Shown: positions 1 to 10,165 of the stretch, one piece after another | Position numbering within the stretch: position 1 is the stretch's first letter | Layout: each line of letters opens with the position of its first letter | Notes under the pieces: generated by a model | The model's input: only the letters and a program-made list of their open reading frames with translations | Databases searched by the model: none | What the model was told of the DNA's origin: nothing | Translations under genes and position numbers: made by a program | DNA from: an uncultured Alphaproteobacteria bacterium | GTDB taxonomy: Bacteria > Pseudomonadota > Alphaproteobacteria > Methylaequorales > Methylaequoraceae | Reading direction: 5' to 3' | Length of the DNA: 59,940 nt | Assembly: GCA_902526865.1 (NCBI GenBank) | Contig: CABZMK010000006.1 | Location: forward strand, 1-59,940

Positions 1-36
1 TCAAGTTTAAATTAATTTTTAAAGCAAAGCATATTT

Positions 37-372
37 TTAGGAGTTTCTGAATTCCGGATCCAAAGCGTAATTAACAAATTCTCCAGCAGCATCAAAGGCC
101 TCCATTGGATCTCCATTGGGGTTTTTCTTAATAAATGATTTGTAACCGTTTATTGCCGCGTCAGCTAATAAATCACAAATATCCAGAGGACAACCAGAAT
201 CCATCATGACATTTTTTGCTGCATCAATTGCTTTAGAAAATGCTTGGGTCTGTTTTGAACCCCTATCAAGTTCAACTCTGTAAACTTCCAATGCAACCTC
301 GCCAGCATGTTCTGCCAAATCTTCTATAGACTTGGAAATATCCTCCCCAATTGGTTGTATATTTTCAACCAT
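37..372 (-). CDS. Small soluble protein of unknown function (111 aa)
   Basis: I do not recognise this protein. It is acidic, alanine-rich and looks mostly helical, with no signal peptide or membrane segment. Two cysteines lie close together (C61 and C66, in CPLDIC). Two short segments resemble each other loosely (AFSKAIDAAK near residue 45 and AFDAAGEFVN near residue 92), which hints at an internal helical repeat. The ATG is preceded by AAGGAT at a normal distance, which supports the start. It is divergent from the aminotransferase gene. I am fairly sure it is a real gene but make no claim about function. Confidence 0.6.
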   Translation of the reverse strand: MVENIQPIGEDISKSIEDLAEHAGEVALEVYRVELDRGSKQTQAFSKAIDAAKNVMMDSGCPLDICDLLADAAINGYKSFIKKNPNGDPMEAFDAAGEFVNYALDPEFRNS

Positions 373-454
373 GTAGAATCCTTATGATGGTATTGATAAA
401 TACTTATGTTTGCTATTTAATGTCAATTCTAACTGTAAAATTTAGTATTACAAA

Positions 455-482
455 TTGTTTTAATAAATTAGGATTTTATACT
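455..482 (+). promoter_or_regulatory. Candidate sigma-70-type promoter for the aminotransferase gene
   Basis: TTGTTT (455-460) and TATACT (477-482) are separated by 16 bases and lie about 55 bases before the aminotransferase start. The surrounding DNA is very AT-rich, so chance matches are common and this is only a candidate. Confidence 0.3.
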
Positions 483-535
483 CTAGGAATCTAATGTAAT
501 TTGCATAAATTCAATAATCTATATATATTCTGATA

Positions 536-1705
536 ATGGATGGACTAAATAAATCTATGTATGATATTGGAAGTGATAGCGCGTTTGCTATACTTGCAAG
601 AAGTCAAGAGTTAGAAAAAAAAGGAAATTATGTTATTAATCTTGGCATTGGTCAACCAGATTTTCCAACGCCACAAAATGTTGTAGAAGCAGCTATTAAG
701 GCCCTTAAAGACGGGCATCATGGTTATACAGCATCCAACGGAATTAAAGAATTAAGAAGAGCAGTAGCAAATGATTTTTATATGAGAAATAATGTAGAAA
801 TCGATCCGGACAATATACTAATAACACCAGGAGGTAAATCTATTATTTTTTATACCCTCTTAATGTTTGGTGAACCAGGGGCAGAAATAATTACCCCAGA
901 CCCTGGGTTTATAGCGTACAAATCTATGATAGATTACACTGGAGCTAAAGCTATTTCACTTCCACACAGAATGGAAAACGATTTTTCATTTGATGCAGAC
1001 GAACTTATTTCATTAATAAACGATAAAACAAAACTTATTATTTTAAATTCACCCGCAAACCCAACTGGTGGTGTTGTTTCTGAAATTGAACTAAAAAAAT
1101 TAGCAGAGGGTTTATTAAGATTCCCAAAAGTTTTTATACTTTCAGATGAAATTTACAGTAGAATTTTATTTGACAATCATAAACATCTTTCACCTCTTAA
1201 ATATAAAGAAATTAGAGATAGAATTATCGTACTCGATGGCTGGTCAAAAACTTATTCAATGACAGGTTGGAGACTTGGTTTTGGAATTTACCCAAAAAAA
1301 ATATTTGGTTTTGCAGAAAAATTAGCAATAAATTCTCATTCTTGTGTAAATTCGGCAGCACAGTTTGCTGGTATCGAGGCGTTAACTGGGGATCAAAAAC
1401 CAGTTTATGATATGATAACAGAATTTCAAATTAGGAGAAATTTTTTAGTTGGTGAACTAAACAAAATTGAAAATATTGAATGTAAAATTCCCGGTGGTGC
1501 TTTCTACGTGTTTCCAAAGATAAAAAAAGAAAATATGAATTCAGTTGAAATTTCAAAATATTTGCTTGAAAAAAAATTCATAGCAACTGTTCCAGGTTCC
1601 TCATTTGGAAAAAATGGAGAGGGTTTTTTGAGAGTGTCTTACGCTAGTAATTTAGAAAACTTAGAAAAATTTATTATTAGCCTTAAAGATTTTATGAATG
1701 AGTAG
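536..1705 (+). CDS. PLP-dependent aspartate-type aminotransferase (class I/II)
   Basis: A fold-type I aminotransferase, expected to move an amino group between an amino acid (probably aspartate or an aromatic/neutral amino acid) and a 2-oxo acid. All landmark residues are visible: NPTGG with N175, DEIYS with D204 and Y207 near the cofactor, the Schiff-base lysine K238 in SKTYSMTGWR, R246, and the substrate carboxylate arginine R366 in FLRVSYA. At 389 residues it has the normal length for the aspartate aminotransferase I-gamma branch. It sits just upstream of glnB-glnA, which fits a role in nitrogen handling. Exact substrate cannot be fixed from sequence. Confidence 0.88.
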   Translation: MDGLNKSMYDIGSDSAFAILARSQELEKKGNYVINLGIGQPDFPTPQNVVEAAIKALKDGHHGYTASNGIKELRRAVANDFYMRNNVEIDPDNILITPGGKSIIFYTLLMFGEPGAEIITPDPGFIAYKSMIDYTGAKAISLPHRMENDFSFDADELISLINDKTKLIILNSPANPTGGVVSEIELKKLAEGLLRFPKVFILSDEIYSRILFDNHKHLSPLKYKEIRDRIIVLDGWSKTYSMTGWRLGFGIYPKKIFGFAEKLAINSHSCVNSAAQFAGIEALTGDQKPVYDMITEFQIRRNFLVGELNKIENIECKIPGGAFYVFPKIKKENMNSVEISKYLLEKKFIATVPGSSFGKNGEGFLRVSYASNLENLEKFIISLKDFMNE

Positions 1706-1744
1706 AAATTAACCTTTTTTATGATTAACATTTAAGCATTATGA

Positions 1745-2155
<411 letters not shown>

Positions 2156-2187
2156 AGAAACTTTATTTAACAACCATTGGAGAAAAT

Positions 2188-3597
2188 ATGAGCGAAATAA
2201 CAAAAGTAATGAAAATGATTAAAGACAAAGAGGTCAAATTTGTTGATCTTAGATTTACTGATACGAAAGGCAAGTGGCAGCACACAGCCCAAACGGTAGA
2301 AACTATTGATGAAAGTACATTTAAAGATGGGATTATGTTCGATGGTTCGTCTATTGCCGGTTGGAAAAGTATTGATAAGGCTGATATGATTTTGATGCCA
2401 GACCCATCAACGGCTGTGATGGATCCTTTTACAGCTCAACCGCAACTTGTTCTTTTTTGTGATGTAATAGAACCAGACGATGGAAAGCCCTATGAACTAG
2501 ACCCAAGAAGTACTGGAAAAAAGGCAGAAGAATACTTGAAAGAATCTGGTATTGGTGATACTGCTTTTTTTGGTCCTGAAGCTGAATTTTTTATCTTTGA
2601 TGATGTCAAATGGGCAACTAATCAGGAATATACGTTTTATAGTATTGATTCTGAAGAAGGTGCATATAACACTGGAACCGAAATGGAAGGTGGTAATATG
2701 GGACACAGACCAAAAGATAAAGGGGGATATTTCCCTGTTCCTCCTGTTGACTCTGCCACAGATATCAGGGCAGAAATGGTGTCCACAATGTCAGAAATGG
2801 GCTTAGAGATGGAAAAACATCATCACGAAGTAGCACCTTCTCAACACGAATTAGGAATGAAATTCGGGCCATTGATCAAAAGCGCTGACGCTCTTCAAAA
2901 ATATAAATATTGTGTTCATATGGTTGCGCAAGCTTATGGAAAAACTGCCACTTTCATGCCTAAGCCAGTTTATAATGATAATGGTTCAGGTATGCATGTC
3001 CACCAATCCGTTTGGAAAGGAGATCAATCTGTCTTTGCGGGTAACGGATATAATGGATTATCTGACGAGTGTTTATACTATATCGGTGGAATAATAAAAC
3101 ATGCCAAAGCTATTAATGCATTTTCCAATGCAACAACCAACAGTTACAAAAGACTGATACCAGGTTTTGAAGCGCCGGTTTTGTTAGCTTATTCATTCAG
3201 AAATAGATCTGCTGCATGCAGAGTTCCTTACGTGAGCAGTCCAAAAGCAGCAAGATTTGAAGTAAGATTTGGCGATGCATCTGGTAACCCTTATTTTACA
3301 TTTGCATCAATGTTAATGGCCGGTATAGACGGAATCAAAAATAAAATTCACCCTGGTGAAGCAATGGACAAGGACTTATATGCTTTATCAGAAGATGAGC
3401 TTAAAGGAGTTCCTACTGTGTGTGGAAGTCTTCGAGAAGCTCTTGATTCTTTAGATAAAGATCGTGATTTCTTAAAAGCCGGAAACGTTTTTACAGACAA
3501 TTTAATTGATTCATACATTGCTTTAAAAATGGACGAGGTTTTGCAATTTGAACATACTCCTCATCCCGTTGAATTTAAAATGTATTATTCAGTGTAG
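2188..3597 (+). CDS. glnA: Glutamine synthetase, type I
   Basis: Makes glutamine from glutamate, ammonia and ATP as a dodecamer in the cytoplasm; this is the main ammonia-assimilating enzyme. At 469 residues it has exactly the length of the enterobacterial GSI. The chain shows the catalytic loop DGSSIAGW, the metal/ATP region [19 protein letters not shown], and the C-terminal [13 protein letters not shown]...[11 protein letters not shown]. The adenylylation tyrosine is present in [11 protein letters not shown] (about residue 398), so control by PII/GlnE is expected. A good ribosome site (TTGGAG) precedes the ATG. It is probably co-transcribed with glnB from the sigma-54 promoter. Confidence 0.98.
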   Translation: MSEITKVMKMIKDKEVKFVDLRFTDTKGKWQHTAQTVETIDESTFKDGIMFDGSSIAGWKSIDKADMILMPDPSTAVMDPFTAQPQLVLFCDVIEPDDGKPYELDPRSTGKKAEEYLKESGIGDTAFFGPEAEFFIFDDVKWATNQEYTFYSIDSEEGAYNTGTEMEGGNMGHRPKDKGGYFPVPPVDSATDIRAEMVSTMSEMGLEMEKHHHEVAPSQHELGMKFGPLIKSADALQKYKYCVHMVAQAYGKTATFMPKPVYNDNGSGMHVHQSVWKGDQSVFAGNGYNGLSDECLYYIGGIIKHAKAINAFSNATTNSYKRLIPGFEAPVLLAYSFRNRSAACRVPYVSSPKAARFEVRFGDASGNPYFTFASMLMAGIDGIKNKIHPGEAMDKDLYALSEDELKGVPTVCGSLREALDSLDKDRDFLKAGNVFTDNLIDSYIALKMDEVLQFEHTPHPVEFKMYYSV

Positions 3598-3598
3598 T

Positions 3599-4150
3599 TC
3601 ACTTTATTAGACTTGATAAATTTTTGAAATGCTTGTTTTTTGAATCTCGAAGAAGTTCAAATAACATCATTTCAAAAGTGACAACTTGAATACCATAGTT
3701 AACCATACGATTTATGGCTAATTCCTTATCGTAATTTTTTCTAGACCCAACAGCATCAAAAATTACAAAAACCTCGTATCCTGCACCTTTTAAATCCATA
3801 GCAGTTTGTAAAACACATATATGTGTTTCAATCCCAATCAATATGACTTGTTTAGATTTTAAAAGTTGACCTGCATGAAGGCTAGTCATAGAAGTTGGAA
3901 AACATGAAAAAGAGGTTTTTTCGAATTTATGAGCTTTGCAAGATAATAATTTTTTAAGGACATTATCAATTGTTAAACCAAGTCCGTTTGGATACTGTTC
4001 AGAGAAAAATATAGGAATATCAAGTGTGTGAAAAACTTCTAAACAGTTTAAAATAGCATTTTCTAAGTTTTTTGGTTCGTAAATTTTAGGAAAAAGTTTG
4101 TCTTGAACGTCAATAAGTAGTAATGATGAGTTAGTAGAGTCAATTAGCAT
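3599..4150 (-). CDS. Isochorismatase-family cysteine hydrolase
   Basis: A 183-residue member of the isochorismatase-like fold, whose members hydrolyse amides or vinyl ethers (nicotinamidase, YcaC and related). The catalytic triad is in place: D14 in LLLIDVQD, K78 in FEKTSFS, and nucleophile C112 in GIETHICVLQTA, preceded by the segment that usually holds the cis-peptide. The substrate cannot be told. It starts inside the stop codon of the upstream peroxidase gene (TAATG, one shared base), so the two are translationally coupled. Its stop is one base from the convergent glnA stop. Confidence 0.88.
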   Translation of the reverse strand: MLIDSTNSSLLLIDVQDKLFPKIYEPKNLENAILNCLEVFHTLDIPIFFSEQYPNGLGLTIDNVLKKLLSCKAHKFEKTSFSCFPTSMTSLHAGQLLKSKQVILIGIETHICVLQTAMDLKGAGYEVFVIFDAVGSRKNYDKELAINRMVNYGIQVVTFEMMLFELLRDSKNKHFKNLSSLIK

Positions 4151-4686
4151 TAGTCATATAGTGCAGTCTCTATTTGATTGACTAAGCCTTCTGATGTTGG
4201 ACTGGTCATTGATGAAAACCAATTAATTATTTTACCATCTCTACCAATCAGGTATTTATGGAAATTCCATCTAGGCTGACCTATAACTGAGACATTAGAT
4301 TTAATCCATTTATAAATTGGATGTGCATTTTCTCCACGAATTGGTTGAATTGAAGACATTGGAAATTCAACTCCAAACCTTATTTCACAAAACTCTTTAA
4401 CATCGCTATCTTTAGATAACTCTTGGTTGAAATCATTTGTTGGAATACCTAAAACTATAAGACCATCATTTTTATATCTCTCATAAATTTTTTGAAGACC
4501 TGAGTATTGTGGTGTAAAACCACATTTAGAAGCAGTGTTAACAAGCAATACAACTTTACTTTTATAATCAGATAAGTTTATTGTTTCACCAGAGATAGAT
4601 TCTATGGTAAAGTCATGAAAGACTTTTTCTGATGAGTCAACACTAGACATAAACATAAAAATAAAAAAAAAACTTAATAATTTCAT
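4150..4686 (-). CDS. Glutathione peroxidase family protein, secreted
   Basis: Thioredoxin-fold peroxidase of the GPx family that reduces hydroperoxides. It begins with a hydrophobic signal-like segment (about residues 3-15) ahead of the fold, suggesting a periplasmic or membrane-tethered enzyme. Active-site residues are the peroxidatic C55 (cysteine, not selenocysteine) in NTASKCGFT, Q88, W140 and N141 in WNF. The usual FPCNQFG motif is here IPTNDFNQ, so the cysteine that normally resolves the intermediate in thioredoxin-dependent members is missing; C100 is the only other cysteine. It is coupled to the downstream hydrolase gene. Confidence 0.88.
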   Translation of the reverse strand: MKLLSFFFIFMFMSSVDSSEKVFHDFTIESISGETINLSDYKSKVVLLVNTASKCGFTPQYSGLQKIYERYKNDGLIVLGIPTNDFNQELSKDSDVKEFCEIRFGVEFPMSSIQPIRGENAHPIYKWIKSNVSVIGQPRWNFHKYLIGRDGKIINWFSSMTSPTSEGLVNQIETALYD

Positions 4687-4741
4687 AATATTAATTTAAT
4701 ATTAAATATTGAAAATTAAAGTAAAAAATTTATTATTAAAC

Positions 4742-5164
4742 ATGCAATTTAAAAAAATCATTCTAAACATATTTTTAATAATTTTTGTGACATCTTGTAT
4801 AGGAGAAAGTCTTGTACCGGTAAAAGGACCTGAAGGTAATCCTGACCTAGAATTAAATTTTTCTCAGTTTGACGATATTCCCATCCCTGTAAATTCAAAA
4901 CTTCAAAGGGAAGAATCAATAATCATTTCAAGAAAAATTGGTTGGTCTGGTAGACTTGTTTTTAAAACAACTGAAAATCAAATAGAAGTTTTCGACTTTT
5001 TTAGAAATGAACTACCAAAATTTGGATGGAAAAAAATTTCTGAAATCAGTTCTGAAAGCAGTCTACTTAATTACCAAAATAATCAAAGATTTGCTTCAAT
5101 ACAAATTTTTGAAAAAACTTTCATTGGATCCAAAGTTAAAATAACCGTTACAGAAGTTGAATAG
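4742..5164 (+). CDS. Small lipoprotein of unknown function
   Basis: A 140-residue protein with a lipoprotein signal: charged start MQFKK, hydrophobic stretch, then lipobox VTSC with lipidated C19. The mature part carries IPIPVNSKL, a GWSGRLVF strand, and a stretch FFRNELPKFGWKKI that resembles conserved lipoproteins of Proteobacteria of unknown role. An upstream in-frame TTG would add 11 residues, but the ATG gives a normal lipoprotein signal, so I use the ATG. It is divergent from the peroxidase gene and convergent with the integrase-like gene. Confidence 0.7.
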   Translation: MQFKKIILNIFLIIFVTSCIGESLVPVKGPEGNPDLELNFSQFDDIPIPVNSKLQREESIIISRKIGWSGRLVFKTTENQIEVFDFFRNELPKFGWKKISEISSESSLLNYQNNQRFASIQIFEKTFIGSKVKITVTEVE

Positions 5165-5229
5165 TCTTTTATATCTTAAATATGAATGAGTGCAGAATAT
5201 AATAATTTAAACAATTGCATCAAGTATCC

Positions 5230-6495
5230 TCAAAACATTTTAATTTGGTCCATCCAACTAGATTTTATATCTAGTGTTATTTCACTTCTATAGAAAGATT
5301 CTCTATTTGCCATTCCAATGAGGTCACAAATAACTGACTCAGGACAGTTTACTGATTTTAATCTTTCTATTATAGAATATTTAAATGAAATTGAGGTTTT
5401 ACCGCTTGACAGTTTTTTCAACTCATCATTAAATTTTTTTTCATACTGAAACTTATAAGGTTCAATAATATTAAAATAATTTTTAAATAAGGAACCTCTA
5501 TTGCTAAATTGATAAATTTTTTCAATTTTATTAAGTGAAATACCAACCAAAGGTATTACTCTTCTTTTATATATATTGTTTATCTGTCTGATAGAGTTTG
5601 ATCTAATAATTATATATGGATTATATTTATTGAGATCAACATCCTCTGATTCTAAACCAATAATCTCAGAATATGAACACCCTGTATCCAGCATTATGCC
5701 ACTCATACAACTTATAAAAGAATTATTCTTTAGACATAAATCTTTAATTCTTATTAATTCATCATCTGAGAATTTTTGATAACTATTTTTAGTGTTAATT
5801 TTTGGCCATTTAAGCCCTAAAAATGGATTTTTTTTATCTACTAAGTATTTTTGAAAAATCACTGAAAAAAAATTCTGTAGATTGGATTGATTCCTCCTAC
5901 CTGAAGAAATTCTATCTAATTTAATAAAATAGTTTTTAAAAGAGTTGGCATCGTTAGTGTTATATGAGTCAATTGGTTTATCTCCACAAATCTCGATCAT
6001 AAGTGAAAGAGATTTTTTTATTGAATATAACTTTTTTTTGGCATTTAAAATATTCATATCTTTTAAATATTCGTCGATGAGTGCACTTAAAGACATTTCT
6101 TCTGTTGAACTATTATTTAAAAGAATTCTTTCAATAGAAATGTTCTTTTCATTATTAAGGCTTTTATTTTTCAAAAGATTTATTAAGTCTTTTTTACTAA
6201 AAAATAGTTTGTTAACTAAATCATCGAAATCGTCAATAAAGCTTAATTTATATTTTTGCGAATCAAATTCATTATTATTAAAAAAATTTTTAAAATAATT
6301 ATTTGAATAATTTTCTGCAATTTTAAACATTTTTTTATGCTCTAAAGCCTGAAGTTTTGCTCTTTTGATAGCAATGGGAACTTTGTTTGTTTTTAAAGAG
6401 ATTTTAAGTGTTTTTCTTCCCAATAAATTTGAAAGTTTTGAAGGGACAGCTCTTTGATACCAATATTGATTCCCATGTTTATATATATATTTCAT
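5230..6495 (-). CDS. Degenerate tyrosine recombinase (phage-integrase-like), probably catalytically dead
   Basis: A 421-residue protein built like a phage integrase. The N-terminal segment (YIYKHGNQYWYQRAVP, then LKTNKVPIAIKRAK, residues 1-60) is typical of integrases, followed by a SAM-like core-binding region and a C-terminal catalytic-type domain. The catalytic residues are mostly lost: the first arginine in TGxR is serine (TGCSYSEIIGL), box II HxxR reads I-S-F-K, and the LGH motif reads IGM. A possible nucleophile tyrosine remains in SFYRSE. The frame is intact over its whole length. It lies 14 bases after the tRNA-Leu 3' end, the usual position of an integrase in a tRNA-integrated element, yet no other mobile genes follow. 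Confidence 0.8.
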   Translation of the reverse strand: MKYIYKHGNQYWYQRAVPSKLSNLLGRKTLKISLKTNKVPIAIKRAKLQALEHKKMFKIAENYSNNYFKNFFNNNEFDSQKYKLSFIDDFDDLVNKLFFSKKDLINLLKNKSLNNEKNISIERILLNNSSTEEMSLSALIDEYLKDMNILNAKKKLYSIKKSLSLMIEICGDKPIDSYNTNDANSFKNYFIKLDRISSGRRNQSNLQNFFSVIFQKYLVDKKNPFLGLKWPKINTKNSYQKFSDDELIRIKDLCLKNNSFISCMSGIMLDTGCSYSEIIGLESEDVDLNKYNPYIIIRSNSIRQINNIYKRRVIPLVGISLNKIEKIYQFSNRGSLFKNYFNIIEPYKFQYEKKFNDELKKLSSGKTSISFKYSIIERLKSVNCPESVICDLIGMANRESFYRSEITLDIKSSWMDQIKMF

Positions 6496-6509
6496 ACTTC
6501 TAATTTCGC

Positions 6510-6598
6510 TGGTGCGGTCGAGAAGACTCGAACTTCCACAGGCAATTAAGCCTACAACGACCTCAACGTTGCGCGTCTACCAATTCCGCCACGACCGC
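6510..6598 (-). tRNA. tRNA-Leu (anticodon GAG)
   Basis: Read on the minus strand, an 89-base class II tRNA with acceptor arms GCGGTCG/CGACCGC, anticodon loop TTGAGGT giving GAG, a long variable arm, T arm with GTTCGAGTC, and encoded CCA. It lies 6 bases after the pccA stop codon and 14 bases before the integrase-like gene, so its 3' end is the likely ancestral attachment site. Confidence 0.95.
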
Positions 6599-6604
6599 AT
6601 GAGT

Positions 6605-8593
6605 TTATTCAAATTCCAGGATTATTTGGTCAACTTCAAGACTATCTCCTTCAGAACAATTTATTTTTTTTATCCTTGTTTTTTTTTCTGATTTAATAAT
6701 ATTTTCCATTTTCATAGCCTCTATAATAGCTAATGGTTGATTTTCTTCTATTTCTTGATTTTTTTTTACTAGAATTGATACCAACAATCCTGGCATGGGA
6801 GCCATCAAATATTTGGAATTATCCTCTTTCTTTCTTGGTATCATGAAATTATTTAATTCAGAATGTCTATTCGAGAGGACAAGAATGTCGTGTATTGCTC
6901 CTTTGTGATTTATAGAAAACTTAGGACCATTTCTTTTGATACTAAAATACATTAAGCTATTATCAATTATTGCAGAAAACAATGGGTAACCTATTTTCCA
7001 ATTACTTTTAAGGTTAAGATATTTTTTATCTACGTAGATATCATAACTTTTATTAAAATTATTAAATGAAATTGCAACGTTAGATTTATTTTCTTTGTCA
7101 ATCACGTACCAATTATTATCAACTGTTTTGTTAAAACCTTTCAATTGATTTGAAATAGATGCAGCTCGCAAAAGATATTTATAATTTATAAAAGTTGCAA
7201 CTGCGTATAATTTTGTTTTGTCTTTAACTTCTGTCATATATGGATCAAACCCATCAGCATAATTATCTGTTATAAACGACGTGGAATATTCTCCATTCAA
7301 AAATTCTGGCTTTTGAATAATATTTGATAAAAAGTCTCTATTAGTTTTAACTCCTTCAATAAAGTATTTATCTAAAGCATTGACCATTTCTAAAATCGAT
7401 TCTTTTCTATTTTTAGAATGAGCGCATAATTTAGATATCATTGGATCATAGTACATACTAATTTCTGATCCTTCAACAACACCAGAATCAACCCTTGTAT
7501 TTTTTCCTGATGGTTCAATGTATCTTGTCAACCTTCCGATAGAAGGAAGAAAGTTTTTTGAAGAGTCCTCAGCATAAATTCTACACTCCAAAGCTGAACC
7601 TTCAAATTTAATTTGATCTTGCGACATTAAAAGTTTTTCTCCAGATGCAATTCGAATCATCTGTTCTACTAAATCAACTCCAGTTATTAGTTCAGTTACA
7701 GGGTGCTCAACTTGGAGCCTAGTATTCATCTCAAGGAAATAGAAGTTTTTATCTTTATCAACAACAAACTCTACAGTCCCTGCAGAGTAATAACCAACTG
7801 CTTTAGCTAATTGAATAGCTTCATTTACCATTCTTTCTCTTAAGTCCTGTGTTACAAATATACTAGGTGCTTCTTCGATAACTTTTTGATGTCTTCGTTG
7901 GATTGAACATTCCCTCTCACCGAGATGAATAAAATTCCCAAACTGATCACCAAGCACTTGTATTTCGATATGTTTCGGAAATTCGATAAATTTTTCTATG
8001 AACACTCTTTCATCACCAAAGCTTGACTTGGCTTCATTTATGGCAGAATTGAAATTCACCTCTAGCTCTTTTTCATTAAATGCAACTCTCATTCCTTTCC
8101 CTCCGCCTCCTGCTGATGCCTTTACCATCAGGGGATACCCTATTGTTTTTGCCTGATTAACTGCACTTTTTATATCTGGAACAACTTCAAGGCCACCAGG
8201 TACAACAGAGACACCAGCTGCCTTTGCAATCTTTTTCGATCTAATCTTATCTCCCATAGACGATATAGCTTCACTTGGTGGGCCAATGAAAATTTTACCA
8301 ATTTTGTTTACTTCATCTCTAAAGTTGACATTTTCTGACAGAAAACCGTATCCAGGGTGGACAGCTTCAGCATTAGACTTTTTCATTGCATCAATAATTT
8401 TGTCAATTCTTAGATAACTATCAATAGAAGTGTCTCCTCCTATACTTACACATTCGTCTGACATATTTACGTGAGGCGCATTTATGTCTGGGTCAGAGCA
8501 AATAGATACAGTTTTGATCCCCATCTTATGAGCTGTTTTAATTATTCTGCATGCAATTTCGCCTCTATTGGCAATTAAAATTTTTTTCAACAT
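6605..8593 (-). CDS. pccA: Propionyl-CoA carboxylase alpha subunit (biotin carboxylase plus biotin carrier)
   Basis: The biotin-carboxylating half of propionyl-CoA carboxylase, which turns propionyl-CoA into methylmalonyl-CoA. Residues 1-450 are the biotin carboxylase domain, with the ATP-grasp glycine loop GGGGKGMR and the catalytic EMNTRLQVEHPVTE. A linking beta-rich region follows, and the C-terminal carrier domain has the biotinylation site EAMKMEN with the modified lysine at about residue 628. At 662 residues it matches the PccA/MccA family. It follows pccB with a one-base gap. Leucine-type methylcrotonyl carboxylase is the alternative, but the partner subunit argues for propionyl-CoA. 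Confidence 0.93.
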   Translation of the reverse strand: MLKKILIANRGEIACRIIKTAHKMGIKTVSICSDPDINAPHVNMSDECVSIGGDTSIDSYLRIDKIIDAMKKSNAEAVHPGYGFLSENVNFRDEVNKIGKIFIGPPSEAISSMGDKIRSKKIAKAAGVSVVPGGLEVVPDIKSAVNQAKTIGYPLMVKASAGGGGKGMRVAFNEKELEVNFNSAINEAKSSFGDERVFIEKFIEFPKHIEIQVLGDQFGNFIHLGERECSIQRRHQKVIEEAPSIFVTQDLRERMVNEAIQLAKAVGYYSAGTVEFVVDKDKNFYFLEMNTRLQVEHPVTELITGVDLVEQMIRIASGEKLLMSQDQIKFEGSALECRIYAEDSSKNFLPSIGRLTRYIEPSGKNTRVDSGVVEGSEISMYYDPMISKLCAHSKNRKESILEMVNALDKYFIEGVKTNRDFLSNIIQKPEFLNGEYSTSFITDNYADGFDPYMTEVKDKTKLYAVATFINYKYLLRAASISNQLKGFNKTVDNNWYVIDKENKSNVAISFNNFNKSYDIYVDKKYLNLKSNWKIGYPLFSAIIDNSLMYFSIKRNGPKFSINHKGAIHDILVLSNRHSELNNFMIPRKKEDNSKYLMAPMPGLLVSILVKKNQEIEENQPLAIIEAMKMENIIKSEKKTRIKKINCSEGDSLEVDQIILEFE

Positions 8594-8594
8594 G

Positions 8595-10127
8595 TTAAAG
8601 AGGGATATTGTCGTGTTTTTTCCACGGGTTATTAAGTTTTTTATTTTTGAGCATTTCTAGTGATCTACATATTCTTTTTCTAGTTGTATTAGGCATGATG
8701 ACATCGTCTATGAATCCCCTACTTCCAGCAATAAATGGGTTGGCAAGTTTTTCTCTATACTCATTCGTTTTCTTTTCAATTTTTTCCTTATCTCCCAACT
8801 CTCCTCTAAAGATAATCTCAACTGCTCCTTTTGGACCCATGACTGCTATTTCAGCCTGAGGCCATGCATAGTTAACGTCACCCCTTAAATGTTTAGAGCT
8901 CATTACATCATAAGCACCTCCGTAAGCTTTCCTTGTAATGATTGTTATTTTCGGAACTGTAGCTTCTGCAAATGCAAACAAGAGTTTTGCCCCGTGTTTA
9001 ATAATGCCATTATATTCTTGAGAGGTTCCAGGCAGAAACCCCGGAACATCAACAAAAGTAATTATAGGTATGTTGAAACAGTCACAAAATCTGACAAATC
9101 GTGCTGCTTTTCGAGCGGAGTTATTGTCAAGGCAACCAGCAAGTACCATTGGTTGATTCGCTACTATCCCAATCGGAGCTCCGGACATCCTTGCAAATCC
9201 CGTTATGATGTTTGCAGCATAATCAGGTTGAGTCTCAAAAAAGTCTCTATCATCTACTACCTTTGTTATCAGCTCTTTCATATCGTATGGCTTATTTGGG
9301 TTTTCTGGGATTAAGGTGTCAAGTGATTGTTCTAATCTGTCTACCGGATCCTCTGATCTTCTTGTAGGGGGTAATTCTTTGTTGGAAGATGGTAAGAAAC
9401 CCATAAATCGCCTGAGTTGAAATAATGCCTCAACATCATTATCAAAGGCTAAATCGGCTACTCCTGACTTTTTCGTATGAGTGGAAGCACCACCAAGTTC
9501 TTCATGACTTACTTCCTCATGAGTTACTGTTTTAAGTACGTCAGGACCCGTTACGAACATATAGGATGTATCTTTTACCATGAAAATAAAGTCAGTCATG
9601 GCAGGACTATAAACAGCACCTCCTGCGCAAGGTCCCATTATAACAGAGATTTGAGGAATTACACCTGATGACAGAACGTTCCTTTGAAATACTTCAGCAT
9701 ACCCAGCCAATGAAGCAACTCCTTCTTGAATTCTTGCTCCTCCTGAATCGTTGAGTCCGATTACCGGAGCACCAACTTGTAAAGCCTTATCCATGATCTT
9801 TGAAATCTTTTCTGCGTGTGATTCAGACAATGATCCTCCAAAAACTGTGAAATCTTGGCTGAAAACAAATGTGAGTCTTCCATTTATAGTTCCATAACCA
9901 GTGACCACACCATCTCCAGGAATTTTTTGTTTTTCCATATCAAACTCTGAACATCTATGCTCGACAAACATGTCCCATTCTTCAAATGTTCCTTCGTCTA
10001 ATAAAATTTCTATTCTTTCTCTTGAAGTCAACTTACCTTTTTTATGTTGACTCTCCTGCCTGTTCTCTCCGCCACCAAGGATAGCTTGATTTCGTTTTGA
10101 ATCTAATTTTTTTAAAATATTTCTCAT
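8595..10127 (-). CDS. pccB: Propionyl-CoA carboxylase beta subunit (carboxyltransferase)
   Basis: Carboxyltransferase subunit of 510 residues that moves CO2 from biotin to propionyl-CoA. It shows two crotonase-like halves: the N half with [16 protein letters not shown] and [16 protein letters not shown], and the C half with [35 protein letters not shown] and a C-terminal WKKHDNIPL that is typical of PccB. The products feed the succinyl-CoA route through a B12-dependent mutase, which links it to the B12 uptake genes elsewhere in the window. It is immediately upstream of pccA and could also be read from the ATP12/rluC transcript 38 bases away. Confidence 0.95.
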   Translation of the reverse strand: MRNILKKLDSKRNQAILGGGENRQESQHKKGKLTSRERIEILLDEGTFEEWDMFVEHRCSEFDMEKQKIPGDGVVTGYGTINGRLTFVFSQDFTVFGGSLSESHAEKISKIMDKALQVGAPVIGLNDSGGARIQEGVASLAGYAEVFQRNVLSSGVIPQISVIMGPCAGGAVYSPAMTDFIFMVKDTSYMFVTGPDVLKTVTHEEVSHEELGGASTHTKKSGVADLAFDNDVEALFQLRRFMGFLPSSNKELPPTRRSEDPVDRLEQSLDTLIPENPNKPYDMKELITKVVDDRDFFETQPDYAANIITGFARMSGAPIGIVANQPMVLAGCLDNNSARKAARFVRFCDCFNIPIITFVDVPGFLPGTSQEYNGIIKHGAKLLFAFAEATVPKITIITRKAYGGAYDVMSSKHLRGDVNYAWPQAEIAVMGPKGAVEIIFRGELGDKEKIEKKTNEYREKLANPFIAGSRGFIDDVIMPNTTRKRICRSLEMLKNKKLNNPWKKHDNIPL

Positions 10128-10165
10128 ATTTGTTTTTATAAAGTATATTAATATTTATAAACTAA

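Noticed and set aside
4150..4686. Selenocysteine in the glutathione peroxidase
   Set aside because: The active-site codon encodes cysteine in an uninterrupted frame; no in-frame TGA is present.
5165..5229. A second attachment site repeating the tRNA-Leu 3' end next to the integrase-like gene
   Set aside because: I compared the tRNA 3' sequence with this gap and found no repeat; no integrated element can be delimited.
8608..9668. Plus-strand open frames inside pccB, and many similar frames opposite ribosomal and polymerase genes
   Set aside because: They are shadows of strongly conserved genes on the other strand, without start signals or plausible composition.
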